Shown here one piece after another: positions 52,297 through 61,133 of a stretch of 64,000 nucleotides of DNA. Positions within the stretch are counted from its first letter, which is position 1, and every line of letters begins with the position of its first letter. The notes beneath the pieces were generated by a model. It was given only the letters and a program-made list of their open reading frames with translations. It did no database searches and had not been told where the DNA came from. This stretch comes from Parasulfuritortus sp049322515 (GTDB lineage Bacteria > Pseudomonadota > Gammaproteobacteria > Burkholderiales > Thiobacillaceae), in the NCBI GenBank assembly GCA_049322515.1, contig JBMOQW010000027.1, positions 134,909 to 198,908 on the forward strand, written 5' to 3'. The position numbers and the translations under genes were made by a program.

Positions 52297-53298
52297 GTGA
52301 ATCCTGTGAAAACCCGTCCAAGCCCCGACTTGGCCCATGCAGTCGTCCAGTCGATCGTGGTGCTGACCGAGCAACGCGACCAACGCTCCCTGATCCAGAG
52401 CCTGATTGCCTCCTTGGGCGAGATGCTGGCCAGCGCCGAAAGCTGGCTGCTCGACGTTCCCGCTGAACTCGACGAGCCCCTCGAGTTCACCGTGGCGCAC
52501 GGCCGCGCCACCGCCCTGCCGGCGGAGATCCTGGACTTCGGCCGGCAACTGCCGAATCCCGACGAGCTCAACGCCTACCTGCACGGAGAAACCGTCTACC
52601 AGGTCATTCGCCTGCGCGACGCGGAACGCGACCGCATGCAGCTCCTGGTTCTGGCGCAACCCCACTGGACCGAGCCGGAACGCTTGCTGCTGCGCGGCAT
52701 GACCCGGGTCTACCAGAATTTCGTCGAACTGCTCTACGACAGCGAGAAAGATACCCTGACCGGCCTGTTCAACCGGCGCAAGCTAGAGGCCAAGCTGAAG
52801 GACTTCGGCCTGCCGCCGCCCGCGATCCGGCGCCAGACCGACGCCCAATCCGGCAACTACCTGGCCATCCTCGACCTCGACCGGTTCAAGCGGATCAACG
52901 ACACCTACGGCCACCTGATCGGCGACGAGGTCCTGCTCACCTTCGCCAACATCCTGCGCCGCACCTTGCGCGAGGACGACCTGATCTTCCGCTATGGTGG
53001 CGAAGAATTCGTCACCTTGCTCGGTGAAACCACCGAAGCGGCGGTGGCAGCCGTCCTCGAACGGGTGCGGCGCAATGTCGAAGCACACGACTTTCCCATA
53101 GTCGGCCATCTCACGGTCAGCATCGGCTACGCCCACCTGGGCCGGCACAACACCCCGCTCGACGTGCTCGACAAGGCCGACCGGGCGCTCTACTACGCCA
53201 AGGAAAACGGCCGCAACCAAGTCTGGGCGTTCCAACGCCTGGTGCAGGAAGGCAAGCTCGACGACGTCGCCCACGACGGCAGCATCGAGCTGTTCTGA
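52297..53298 (+). CDS. Diguanylate cyclase
   Basis: The protein has 333 residues from a GTG start. The first ~145 residues form an unassigned sensory domain with helices at both ends (no PAS or GAF signature that I can point to). The GGDEF domain begins DTLTGLFNRRKLEAKL and has the active site GGEEF at 234-238. The inhibitory I-site RxxD is REDD (225-228), five residues before it. It makes cyclic di-GMP from GTP with product feedback. It is divergent from pyrG and convergent with purL. A PilZ effector is at 32693 in the same window. Confidence 0.93.
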   Translation: MNPVKTRPSPDLAHAVVQSIVVLTEQRDQRSLIQSLIASLGEMLASAESWLLDVPAELDEPLEFTVAHGRATALPAEILDFGRQLPNPDELNAYLHGETVYQVIRLRDAERDRMQLLVLAQPHWTEPERLLLRGMTRVYQNFVELLYDSEKDTLTGLFNRRKLEAKLKDFGLPPPAIRRQTDAQSGNYLAILDLDRFKRINDTYGHLIGDEVLLTFANILRRTLREDDLIFRYGGEEFVTLLGETTEAAVAAVLERVRRNVEAHDFPIVGHLTVSIGYAHLGRHNTPLDVLDKADRALYYAKENGRNQVWAFQRLVQEGKLDDVAHDGSIELF

Positions 53299-53316
53299 CC
53301 CCGCACCTGGCGCCTG

Positions 53317-56300
53317 CTAGCCGACCCACTGCCTGGCGTTGCGGAACAGGCGCAGCCAGGGGCCGTCCTCTTGCCAGCCCTCCGGGTGCCAGGAGTGCTG
53401 GACCGCGCGGAACACCCGTTCCGGATGCGGCATCATGATCGTGAAACGGCCATCCGGCGTGGTCAGGCCGGTGATCCCGCCTGGCGATCCGTTCGGATTG
53501 AGCGGGTAAACCTCGGTCTTGCGGCCCCGGTTATCGACGTAACGCAGGCAAACCTCGGCCCGCTTGCGCGCCGCCTTCGACCGGAACACCGCGCGGCCTT
53601 CGCCATGCGCCACCACGATGGGCATCCGGCTGCCGGCCATGCCGTCGAACAGGATCGACGGTGTTTTCGGCACTTCAACCATGACGAAACGGGCCTCGAA
53701 CTGCTCGGACAGGTTGCGTTCGAAGCGCGGCCAATCCTCGGCGCCCGGAATGATCGGCGCCAGCCGGCTCATCATCTGGCAACCGTTGCAGACCCCCAAG
53801 GCAAAACTGTCGTCACGCTGGAAAAAGGCCTCGAAATCGTCACGCGCCCGGTCGTGGTGCAGGATCGACGCCGCCCAGCCGCCACCGGCACCCAGCACGT
53901 CGCCGTAGCTGAACCCGCCGCAGGCGGCCAGGCCCTTGAAGGCCTTGAGCGACAGGCGACCGGACAGGATGTCGCTCATGTGCACGTCGATCGCCTCGAA
54001 GCCGGCCTTGTGGAAGGCGGCGGCCATCTCGACCTCGCCGTTGACACCCTGCTCACGCAGGATGGCGACCTTGGGCCGGGCCCTGCGTGATTTCACATAG
54101 GGCGCGGCGACATCCTCGTTCAGGTCGAAACTCAGTTTCACATGCAGGCCCGGGTTGTTCTTCTTGCCCTGGGCCTCGAATTCCTGCCGGGCGCAGTCCG
54201 GATTGTCGCGCAGCGACTGGATCCGGTAGCTGGCCTCCGACCAGGCGGCGAGCAGATCGTCGCGTTCCTCGTCGAACACCGGCTTGCCTTCGCGCAGGAT
54301 CCGGATGCGATCCTTCTTGTTGGGCTGGCCAATCACGTAGAACTCGTCGCGCAGGCCAGCCTCGATGCAGGCCTGCATGACCCGCTGGGTGTCGGCACGG
54401 CGCACTTGCAGCACGGCGCCCAGTTCCTCGTTGAACAGGATACCGAACAGCCGCGAAGTATAGGGCTCGTGCGGCTCGGGCGCGTTCTCGACATCGAGCA
54501 TGATGTCGGTCTGCAAACGGTGATAGCGCAACTCGTCCACGTCGACATCGAGGCCGACACGGCCGGCAAACGCCATCTCGCACAGGGTGGCGAGCAGGCC
54601 GCCATCGGAGCGGTCGTGGTAGGCGAGCACCCGGCCTTCCCGATTCAGGCGCTGGATCACGGCGAAGAAGGACTTCAGACGCTGCGGCACGTCGAGGTCG
54701 GGACAGACGTCGCCCAACTCGCCATAGCAATGCGCCAGCACCGAGCCGCCCAGGCGGTTGTTGCCCTCGCCCAGGTCGATCAAGATCAGGTCGGTCGGCC
54801 CCTGATCGGTCCGCAACTGGGGGGTCAAGGTGCGGCGGGCGTCCACGCAGGGCGCGAAGGCCGAGACGATGAGCGACAGCGGCGACACCACGGCCTTCTT
54901 CTCACCCTTTTCCCTTCCCCCTTCCCCCTTCTCGGCCGCAGGCTCCTCCCAGGTGGTGCGCATGGACATGGAATCCTTGCCGACCGGGATGCTGATGCCC
55001 AGTTCTGGACAGAGCGCCTTGGCCACCGCCTGCACCGTGTCGAACAGGGCCGCGTCCTCGCCGGGATGACCGGCGGCGGCCATCCAGTTGGCCGAGAGAC
55101 GGATGTCCGAGATGTCGTCGACGGCAGCGGCGGCCAGGTTCATCACCGCCTCGGCCACCGCCATGCGGCCGGACGCGGCCGGATCGATCAGGGCCAGCGG
55201 GGTGCGCTCGCCCATCGCCATCACCTCACCCAGGTGGGTGTCATAGCCGAGCGTGGTCACGGCACAGTCGGCGACCGGCATCTGCCACGGCCCGACGAAC
55301 TGGTCGCGCGCGGTGTAGCCGCCGACGGTACGGTCGCCGATGGTGATCAGAAAGGACTTGTTGGCCACCGTGGGATGGCGCAGCACCCGGTAGGCCGCCT
55401 CGATCAGGTCCAGGCCCTCGGCGGTGAAGGGCTTCAGGATCGGCGCCCGATGCATCACGTCACGGGTCATCTTGGGCGGCTTGCCGAGCAATACGTCCAT
55501 CGGCATGTCGACCGGGGTGTTCTTGAACTGGCGGTCGGTCACCACCAACTGATTCTTGCGCGTCGCCTTGCCGACCACGGCAAACGGGCATCGCTCGCGT
55601 TCGCAGATCGCCTTGAACAGGTCGAGGCTTTCCGGAGCGATGGCCAGGACATAGCGCTCCTGGGCCTCGTTCGACCAGATCTCGCGCGGCGACATGCCCG
55701 GTTCCTCGCTCGGCACGTCGCGCAGCTCGAAGCTGGCGCCCAAGCCGGCGCCATGCGCCAGCTCCGGCAGGGCATTGGAGATGCCGCCGGCGCCGACATC
55801 GTGGATCGACAGGATGGGATTGTCGGCACCCAACTGCCAGCAGCGGTCGATCACCTCCTGGGCGCGGCGCTGGATTTCCGGGTTGCCACGCTGCACCGAG
55901 TCGAAATCAAGCGCCTCGGCGTTGGCACCGGCGCCCAGGCTGGAGGCCGCGCCGCCACCCAGGCCGATGAGCATGCCCGGCCCGCCCAGCTGGATCAGCA
56001 GCGTGCCCGGCTTGAAGTCCCGCTTGAAAACGTGGTCCTCGCGAATGTTGCCGACCCCGCCGGCGAGCATGATCGGCTTGTGGTAGCCGCGCACCTGGCC
56101 GTCCGGCGTGGCCAGTTCGAAGGCCCGGAAATAGCCGGTCAGGTTGGGCCGGCCGAATTCGTTGTTGAAGGCGGCGGCGCCAATCGGGCCTTCGATCATG
56201 ATGTCGAGCGGCGAGACGATGCGGTCCGGCTTGCCGTAATCCTGCTCCCAGGGCTGCTCGAAACCGGGGATGCGCAGGTTGGACACGGAAAACCCGCACA

Positions 56301-57270
56301 GACCGGCCTTGGGCTTGGAGCCGGTGCCGGTGGCGCCCTCGTCGCGGATCTCGCCCCCCGACCCGGTGGCGGCGCCCGGGAACGGCGCGATCGCGGTCGG
56401 GTGGTTGTGGGTCTCCACCTTCATCAGGATGTGGGTGGCTTCCTTGTGGAAACCATAGCGGCCCTTCGGGTCTGGATAGAAGCGGCCGATGGTGGCCCCC
56501 TCGATCACCGAGGCGTTGTCGGAATAGGCCGACAAGGTCCCCTGCGGACGCACCCGGTGGGTGTGGCGGATCATCCCGAACAGGGATTCCTTCTGCCGCT
56601 TGCCGTCGATGATCCAGTCGGCGTTGAAGATCTTGTGCCGGCAATGCTCCGAGTTGGCCTGGGCGAACATCATCAGTTCGACATCGGTCGGGTTGCGCTT
56701 GGCCTGCTTGAAATGGTCGACCAGATAATCGATCTCGTCCGCCGACAGCGCCAGGCCCCAGGCCGCGTTGGCCTTGTCCAGCGCCTTGCGGCCGCCCTTG
56801 AGGATGTCCACGGTCTCGAACGGAGGCGCCTCGACATGATGGAACAGGCGCGCCGCATCGCTCTCGTCGTCGAGCACGCTCTCGGTCATGCGGTCATGCA
56901 GGAAGGGCAGCACCTCGGCGCGCCGGATCCGTTTGCCGGCCAGGGCGTAGACCACCCCGCGCTCGATGCGGGCCACCTTGTCGAGCCCGCAGTTGCGGGC
57001 GATGTCGGTGGCCTTAGAGGACCAGGGCGACACCGTACCCAGACGCGGGGTGACCAGCAACGCCCGTCCCGCCGGTCGATGCGGGGCGGCATGCAGCAAT
57101 TCGCACAGGAAGGCCAGGTCCGCCTCGCTGATCGGCGCGTGCAGCGCCACGAAGTAGCGGTACTCCGCGCTCAGCCCGGTCACGCCCAGCGAACCGGTCC
57201 TTTCGAGCAGCTTGGCGATGCGAAAATCCGACAGCGCGGCGCCGCCGCGCAGGGTGAGAATCTGGCTCAT
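53317..57270 (-). CDS. purL: Phosphoribosylformylglycinamidine synthase, long form
   Basis: The protein has 1317 residues, the single-chain proteobacterial type. Order: N-terminal PurS-like domain, linker, FGAM synthase core (MKVETHNHPTAIAPFPGAATGSGGEIRDEGATG and IHDVGAGGISNALPELAHGAGLG as named segments) and C-terminal glutaminase (SYGDVLGAGGGWAASIL, nucleophile in FALGVCNGCQMMS, PHPERVFR). It converts FGAR to FGAM. An added lysine/glutamate/glycine-rich loop (about residues 782-798, EKGEGGREKGEKK) sits where E. coli has a short loop between TTWEE and SPLSLIVSAFA; it is encoded by G-rich heptamers. Expression is from a separate promoter upstream. Confidence 0.97.
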   Translation of the reverse strand: MSQILTLRGGAALSDFRIAKLLERTGSLGVTGLSAEYRYFVALHAPISEADLAFLCELLHAAPHRPAGRALLVTPRLGTVSPWSSKATDIARNCGLDKVARIERGVVYALAGKRIRRAEVLPFLHDRMTESVLDDESDAARLFHHVEAPPFETVDILKGGRKALDKANAAWGLALSADEIDYLVDHFKQAKRNPTDVELMMFAQANSEHCRHKIFNADWIIDGKRQKESLFGMIRHTHRVRPQGTLSAYSDNASVIEGATIGRFYPDPKGRYGFHKEATHILMKVETHNHPTAIAPFPGAATGSGGEIRDEGATGTGSKPKAGLCGFSVSNLRIPGFEQPWEQDYGKPDRIVSPLDIMIEGPIGAAAFNNEFGRPNLTGYFRAFELATPDGQVRGYHKPIMLAGGVGNIREDHVFKRDFKPGTLLIQLGGPGMLIGLGGGAASSLGAGANAEALDFDSVQRGNPEIQRRAQEVIDRCWQLGADNPILSIHDVGAGGISNALPELAHGAGLGASFELRDVPSEEPGMSPREIWSNEAQERYVLAIAPESLDLFKAICERERCPFAVVGKATRKNQLVVTDRQFKNTPVDMPMDVLLGKPPKMTRDVMHRAPILKPFTAEGLDLIEAAYRVLRHPTVANKSFLITIGDRTVGGYTARDQFVGPWQMPVADCAVTTLGYDTHLGEVMAMGERTPLALIDPAASGRMAVAEAVMNLAAAAVDDISDIRLSANWMAAAGHPGEDAALFDTVQAVAKALCPELGISIPVGKDSMSMRTTWEEPAAEKGEGGREKGEKKAVVSPLSLIVSAFAPCVDARRTLTPQLRTDQGPTDLILIDLGEGNNRLGGSVLAHCYGELGDVCPDLDVPQRLKSFFAVIQRLNREGRVLAYHDRSDGGLLATLCEMAFAGRVGLDVDVDELRYHRLQTDIMLDVENAPEPHEPYTSRLFGILFNEELGAVLQVRRADTQRVMQACIEAGLRDEFYVIGQPNKKDRIRILREGKPVFDEERDDLLAAWSEASYRIQSLRDNPDCARQEFEAQGKKNNPGLHVKLSFDLNEDVAAPYVKSRRARPKVAILREQGVNGEVEMAAAFHKAGFEAIDVHMSDILSGRLSLKAFKGLAACGGFSYGDVLGAGGGWAASILHHDRARDDFEAFFQRDDSFALGVCNGCQMMSRLAPIIPGAEDWPRFERNLSEQFEARFVMVEVPKTPSILFDGMAGSRMPIVVAHGEGRAVFRSKAARKRAEVCLRYVDNRGRKTEVYPLNPNGSPGGITGLTTPDGRFTIMMPHPERVFRAVQHSWHPEGWQEDGPWLRLFRNARQWVG
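54905..54928 (-). repeat. G-rich heptamer tract inside purL
   Basis: On the coding strand the tract has G runs of 5, 5, 3 and 3 separated by AA, AA and AAAA, a good G-quadruplex candidate. It shares a 19-base core with the tract at 40972-41009. It encodes KGEGGREKG in a surface loop. Three seven-base units equal 21 bases, so the reading frame is kept. Confidence 0.8.
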
Positions 57271-57388
57271 GAAGGATGCCCCTGTGATGACCGCGGCGAT
57301 TTTACCTTATCCGGCGGAACCGGCTTTGACGCCTGCGAAGGCTTTTTGCTACTGTCCCGGGGCGCCCATAATCTTGAGGAGACCCGCC

Positions 57389-57472
57389 ATGCGGTGGGGG
57401 CTGGACCGAATGAATCCGAATTGCTTTGCGCTGCCTCCCGTCGACCTGGGCCGCTGGCCTGCGGCCTGCTGA
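57389..57472 (+). CDS. Possible 27-codon small frame ahead of the Nudix gene
   Basis: An ATG at 57389 follows a good ribosome site (GAGGAG, seven bases before) and opens 27 codons (MRWGLDRMNPNCFALPPVDL and so on) ending TGA 12 bases before the Nudix start. It lies in the 214-base gap between divergent purL and the Nudix gene. It may be a leader peptide or an uncharacterised small protein. Apart from the ribosome site there is no supporting evidence. Confidence 0.3.
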   Translation: MRWGLDRMNPNCFALPPVDLGRWPAAC

Positions 57473-57484
57473 ATCAGACTCGCC

Positions 57485-58024
57485 ATGAAATATTGCAGCC
57501 ATTGCGGCGCTCCGGTCAGCCATCGCATCCCCAGCGGCGACAACCGCCACCGTTACGTCTGCGATACCTGCGGCGCCATTCACTACGAGAACCCGCGCAT
57601 GGTGGTCGGCTGCCTGCCGTTCTGGGAAGACAAGGTGCTGCTCTGCCGGCGCGCCATCGAGCCGCGCTACGGCCTCTGGACCCTGCCCGCCGGCTACATG
57701 GAAAACGGTGAGACCACGGCTGAAGGCGCGCTCCGGGAAACCCTGGAAGAAGCCGGCGCACGGGTCGAGATCCTCGATCTGTACACCCTGATCAACGTGC
57801 CCGACATCGACCAGGTCTACCTGCTGTTTCGTGCCCGCCTGCTCGATCTCGACTTTGCTCCAGGCGAGGAAAGCCTGGAAGTCGGCCTGTTCGCGGAAGC
57901 CGACATCCCCTGGGACCAGATCGCCTTCCGCACCGTGCATACCACCCTGAGGCACTATTTCGAGGACCGCCGCGGCGGTGCCTTTCCGCTCCACTTCGGT
58001 GACCTCGACCGGCGCGTGCGCTGA
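57485..58024 (+). CDS. Nudix hydrolase with N-terminal zinc ribbon
   Basis: The protein has 179 residues. A zinc ribbon (Cys4, Cys7, Cys26, Cys29) precedes the Nudix fold. The Nudix box is complete: Gly70, Glu76, Arg84-Glu85, Glu88-Glu89, Gly91 in GYMENGETTAEGALRETLEEAG. The layout is that of NudC-like or YjaD/ADP-ribose-type Nudix enzymes but shorter than NudC (257 residues), so the substrate is not certain; NADH, ADP-ribose or FAD are candidates. The preceding IHYENPRMVVGCLPFWEDKVLLCRR is typical of zinc-ribbon Nudix proteins. It is divergent from purL and heads a run of three plus-strand genes. Confidence 0.9.
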   Translation: MKYCSHCGAPVSHRIPSGDNRHRYVCDTCGAIHYENPRMVVGCLPFWEDKVLLCRRAIEPRYGLWTLPAGYMENGETTAEGALRETLEEAGARVEILDLYTLINVPDIDQVYLLFRARLLDLDFAPGEESLEVGLFAEADIPWDQIAFRTVHTTLRHYFEDRRGGAFPLHFGDLDRRVR

Positions 58025-58059
58025 TCCAGCGTGGTCAGCGCCTTTTGCACACTGGCCGG

Positions 58060-58578
58060 ATGACGGACATCACCTTGGGCTACAGTGACAGCGAGGATCG
58101 CGTCTGGCTGGCGAGCAGTGACGGCCATCGCTTCTGGTTGACGCGCCGGCTGCTGTCGCGCCTGCTCGACGCGCTGGCCGGATTGCTGACCCGCACGGTG
58201 CCGGGCGGCGACCTTCCGAACGCCCTGCCCGCCGATCAGCGCATTCATCTCGAACATGCGGAATCGCTGGCCCGCAGCCCCGAGGGCCAGCCTGCGCTAC
58301 TGTTGAACAAGGCCGGGCTGGCCAGCCCCTCCGGCGTCACCCCGACACCACCGCGCCTGGCCACCCGGATCACCTGCCAGGCCGATGGCCCGCGCGGTGC
58401 CCTGATCGTGGAAGCGGCCGGCGTGGCAACCCGCTTCGAGCTGAACCGGATCGACTTTCACCGGCTGCTGGCGGCCATGGCCACGGTGGCCAACCAGGCC
58501 CACTGGGATTTGCCGGACCTGCCGGCCTGGCTCGACCCCACCTCAGTCGACACGGAAACCCGTGCGGATGGTGCATAA
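58060..58578 (+). CDS. Uncharacterised 172-residue protein
   Basis: The ATG at 58060 is chosen; a TTG at 58045 would add five residues. I do not recognise a family. The protein starts MTDITLGYSDSEDRVWLASSDGHRFWLTRRLLSRLLDALAGLL, meaning a beta hairpin followed by an amphipathic helix, and later has EAAGVATRFELNRIDFHRLLAAMATVANQAHWDLPDLPAWLD. There is no signal peptide or membrane helix. It lies 35 bases after the Nudix gene on the same strand. Codon composition is like the neighbours, which supports it being a real gene. Function is unknown. Confidence 0.65.
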   Translation: MTDITLGYSDSEDRVWLASSDGHRFWLTRRLLSRLLDALAGLLTRTVPGGDLPNALPADQRIHLEHAESLARSPEGQPALLLNKAGLASPSGVTPTPPRLATRITCQADGPRGALIVEAAGVATRFELNRIDFHRLLAAMATVANQAHWDLPDLPAWLDPTSVDTETRADGA

Positions 58579-58644
58579 CTACCAAGTCAAATGTCACGAC
58601 ATGGTGCAGGATGATGACCGTTGCCCGCCCCCATATCCGCTCAG

Positions 58645-59106
58645 ATGAACCTGCCTTTCGCACAGACCTGGTCGAAACTCTCCGGTACCCATTCCCAACA
58701 GCGACCAGGCAGCCCGCTGACCAAGCTGAGCGGGCTGTGGCGAAGGCGGAGCGCCCCCCGCGCCCGCCCGGCCGATCCGCAACCGGCCGCACGCCCGCGC
58801 AGGACCGCAGGGGATACGCTGAAGGCGTCGGCGTTGTACCGGCTCAAACGGGATTCCCTGGTGATCGTGGCCAAGATGAATGAAGGCCGGGGTGCCCCCA
58901 GCCTGGACGCGTTCAAGCGCCAAGTGGTTTTCGTGCAGAGCCAGCTGGTGCTGGCAGCGATCCGTGATCCCGACCTGCCGGTCGAGACCAAGGCCGCGCT
59001 GGTCGGTTTCCAGGAAGCCTCGATCCGTGAATCGATCGAGGACCGGCGCGGGGTGAAGCGGCGAGCCAGCGTCAATCTGGCCGAGCACACCCCCGCCGGC
59101 ACTTGA
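58645..59106 (+). CDS. Uncharacterised basic protein
   Basis: The frame from ATG 58645 gives 153 residues; a TTG at 58621 would add eight. The N-terminal third is rich in Arg, Pro and Ala (WRRRSAPRARPADPQPAARPRRTAGD) and likely disordered. The C-terminal two thirds are more ordered and helical (ALYRLKRDSLVIVAKMNEGRGAPSLDAFKRQVVFVQSQLVLAAIRD, KAALVGFQEASIRESIEDRRGVKRRA). No family is recognised and the ribosome site is weak. It is convergent with htpG, directly touching its end. It could be an RNA- or DNA-binding protein by charge alone, but that is speculation. Confidence 0.55.
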   Translation: MNLPFAQTWSKLSGTHSQQRPGSPLTKLSGLWRRRSAPRARPADPQPAARPRRTAGDTLKASALYRLKRDSLVIVAKMNEGRGAPSLDAFKRQVVFVQSQLVLAAIRDPDLPVETKAALVGFQEASIRESIEDRRGVKRRASVNLAEHTPAGT

Positions 59107-60978
59107 TCAGGCGCCGAGCAGGCTGTTCATCCGCTTCACGAAACCGGCCGGGTCAGCCAGCTGGCCGCCGTCCAGCAGCACCGCCTGATCGAACACCAGC
59201 TTGGCCAGTTCATCGAAGCGCTCGCCGGCCTCGCCGTCCAGACGCTTGACCAGGCCATGGCCGACGTTGATCTCCAGGATCGGCTTGCCGGTCGGCGCGT
59301 TCTGCCCCATGGACTTCAGCATCCGGGCCAGATGGCCGCTCATGTCGTGCTCGTCGGCCACCAGGCAGGCCGGGGAATCGACCAGGCGGCTGCTGACCCG
59401 GACTTCCTTGACTTCATCCTTGAGCGCTTCCTTCAGGCGTTCGATCAGCGCCTTGGCTTCCTCTGCCTTGGGTGCCTCGTCTTCCTTCTCGCCCGCTTCC
59501 GTCTTCACCGCGGACAGGTCGAGGTCGCCCTTGGCGACGCTGGCCAACGACTTGCCGTCGAACTCGAACAGGTGGGATACCAGCCATTCATCCACCCGAT
59601 CGGTGAGCAACAGCACCTCGATGCCCTTCTTGCGGAAGATTTCCAGATGCGGACTGGCCTTGGCGGCCGGCAGGCTGTCGGCGGTGATGTAGAAGATCTT
59701 GTCCTGGCCATCCTTCATGCGGCCGATGTAGTCGGCCAGCGAAACCTTCGGTTCATCGCTGGACGTGGTGCGGAAGCGCAGCAACTTGGCGATGCGCTCC
59801 TTGTTGGCGAAGTCCTCGCCGACCCCCTCCTTGAGCACCTCGCCGAAGTGCTCCCAGACCTTGGCATAGTCATCCTGGCGGTTCTCGGCCAGATCGTCGA
59901 GCAGGTCGAGCGCCTTCTTCACGCAGCCGGTGCGAATCATCTGCATGTCCTTGGTCTCTTGCAGGATTTCCCGCGAGACGTTGAGTGGCAGGTCGGCGGC
60001 ATCGATCACCCCGCGCATGAAGCGCAGGTAGGCCGGCATCAGCTTGCGCGCATCTTCCATGATGAAGACGCGCTTCACATACAGCTTGACCCCGGTCTTG
60101 GCCTCACGATCCCAAAGGTCAAACGGCGCGTGGGCCGGCACGTAGAGCAGCACGGTGTAGTCCTGGCGGCCCTCGACCCGGGCATGGGTCCAGGCCAGAG
60201 GATCTTCGTAATCGTGGCCGACGTGCTTGTAGAAGGCCTTGTACTCGTCCTCGGTGATGTCGTTCTTCGAACGCGCCCAAAGCGCATTCGCCTTGTTGAT
60301 GGTTTCTTCCTCGCCCTTGTCGTTGATGAATACGATGGGAATGGCAATATGATCGGAATACTGGCGGACGATGGACTTGATGCGCCATTCTTCCAGGAAC
60401 TCGGATTCGTCGGCTTTCAGGTGCAGGACGATCTCGGTGCCACGCTGTTCCTTCTCGACCGTCTCCAGGCTGTACTCGCCGGCGCCCTCGGACTCCCAGC
60501 GCACGCCGTGCTCGCGGGTCAGGCCGGCGCGGCGGGTGGTCAGGGTGACTTTATCGGCAACGATGAAGCTCGAATAGAAACCCACCCCGAACTGGCCGAT
60601 CAACTGGGCGTCCTTCTGCTGGTCGCCGGTCAGCTTGCCGAAGAATTCCTTGGTGCCGGACTTGGCGATCGTGCCGATGTGCTCGATCACCTCCTGGCGG
60701 CTCATGCCGATGCCGTTGTCGCGCAGGGTCAGGGTCCCGGCCTCCTTGTTCACCTGGATCCAGATCTTCAATTCCGGCTGGTCTTCGTACAGGGCGCCGT
60801 CGTTGAGCGCCTCGAAGCGCAGCTTGTCGGCCGCGTCAGCAGCATTCGAGCATAGCTCGCGGACGAAAATCTCCTTGTGGCTGTACAAGGAGTGGATCAT
60901 CAGATGCAGGAGTTGCTTGACCTCGGCCTGAAAGCCCAGGGTTTCCTTGTGTGCGTTGGCGGTGGGGGTATCGGACAT
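59107..60978 (-). CDS. htpG: Chaperone HtpG (Hsp90)
   Basis: The protein has 623 residues. The GHKL ATPase domain has FVRELCSNAADAADKLRFEAL, LRDNGIGMSRQEVIEHIGTIAKSGTKEF and IGQFGVGFYSSFIVADKVTL, all key ATP-lid elements. The middle domain has the catalytic Arg region PAYLRFMRGVIDAADLPLNVSREILQ, and the C-terminal dimer domain ends in a leucine-rich helix. It lacks the charged linker and MEEVD of eukaryotic Hsp90. It refolds and holds client proteins under heat stress. The upstream region has a good sigma-32 promoter, and GGAGAG lies before the ATG. Confidence 0.98.
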   Translation of the reverse strand: MSDTPTANAHKETLGFQAEVKQLLHLMIHSLYSHKEIFVRELCSNAADAADKLRFEALNDGALYEDQPELKIWIQVNKEAGTLTLRDNGIGMSRQEVIEHIGTIAKSGTKEFFGKLTGDQQKDAQLIGQFGVGFYSSFIVADKVTLTTRRAGLTREHGVRWESEGAGEYSLETVEKEQRGTEIVLHLKADESEFLEEWRIKSIVRQYSDHIAIPIVFINDKGEEETINKANALWARSKNDITEDEYKAFYKHVGHDYEDPLAWTHARVEGRQDYTVLLYVPAHAPFDLWDREAKTGVKLYVKRVFIMEDARKLMPAYLRFMRGVIDAADLPLNVSREILQETKDMQMIRTGCVKKALDLLDDLAENRQDDYAKVWEHFGEVLKEGVGEDFANKERIAKLLRFRTTSSDEPKVSLADYIGRMKDGQDKIFYITADSLPAAKASPHLEIFRKKGIEVLLLTDRVDEWLVSHLFEFDGKSLASVAKGDLDLSAVKTEAGEKEDEAPKAEEAKALIERLKEALKDEVKEVRVSSRLVDSPACLVADEHDMSGHLARMLKSMGQNAPTGKPILEINVGHGLVKRLDGEAGERFDELAKLVFDQAVLLDGGQLADPAGFVKRMNSLLGA

Positions 60979-61012
60979 GTCGGACTCTCCATTCGGATGA
61001 CAATGCCCGTCC

Positions 61013-61040
61013 AGATGAGGGCCACTGCCGGCATTTCAAG
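61013..61040 (-). promoter_or_regulatory. Sigma-32 (RpoH) heat-shock promoter of htpG
   Basis: On the minus strand CTTGAAA (61034-61040), a 13-base spacer and CCTCATCT (61013-61020) match the RpoH consensus CTTGAAA-N11-16-CCCCATNT at all but one position. It lies 35 bases upstream of the htpG start. Confidence 0.85.
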
Positions 61041-61133
61041 TCCCCGCTGCCATGTCCATGACTTGGGCAAAGGAGTAACCTGCGCGCGGTAATCCCCCAC
61101 GCCTTTCGATCCCCCACCATGGAGATGAAGACC

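Noticed and set aside
54142..57711. Very long open frame on the plus strand opposite purL (about 1190 codons)
   Set aside because: It is the shadow of purL in GC-rich DNA. It shows no domain, has His/Gly/Leu-biased composition, and runs over two unrelated genes.
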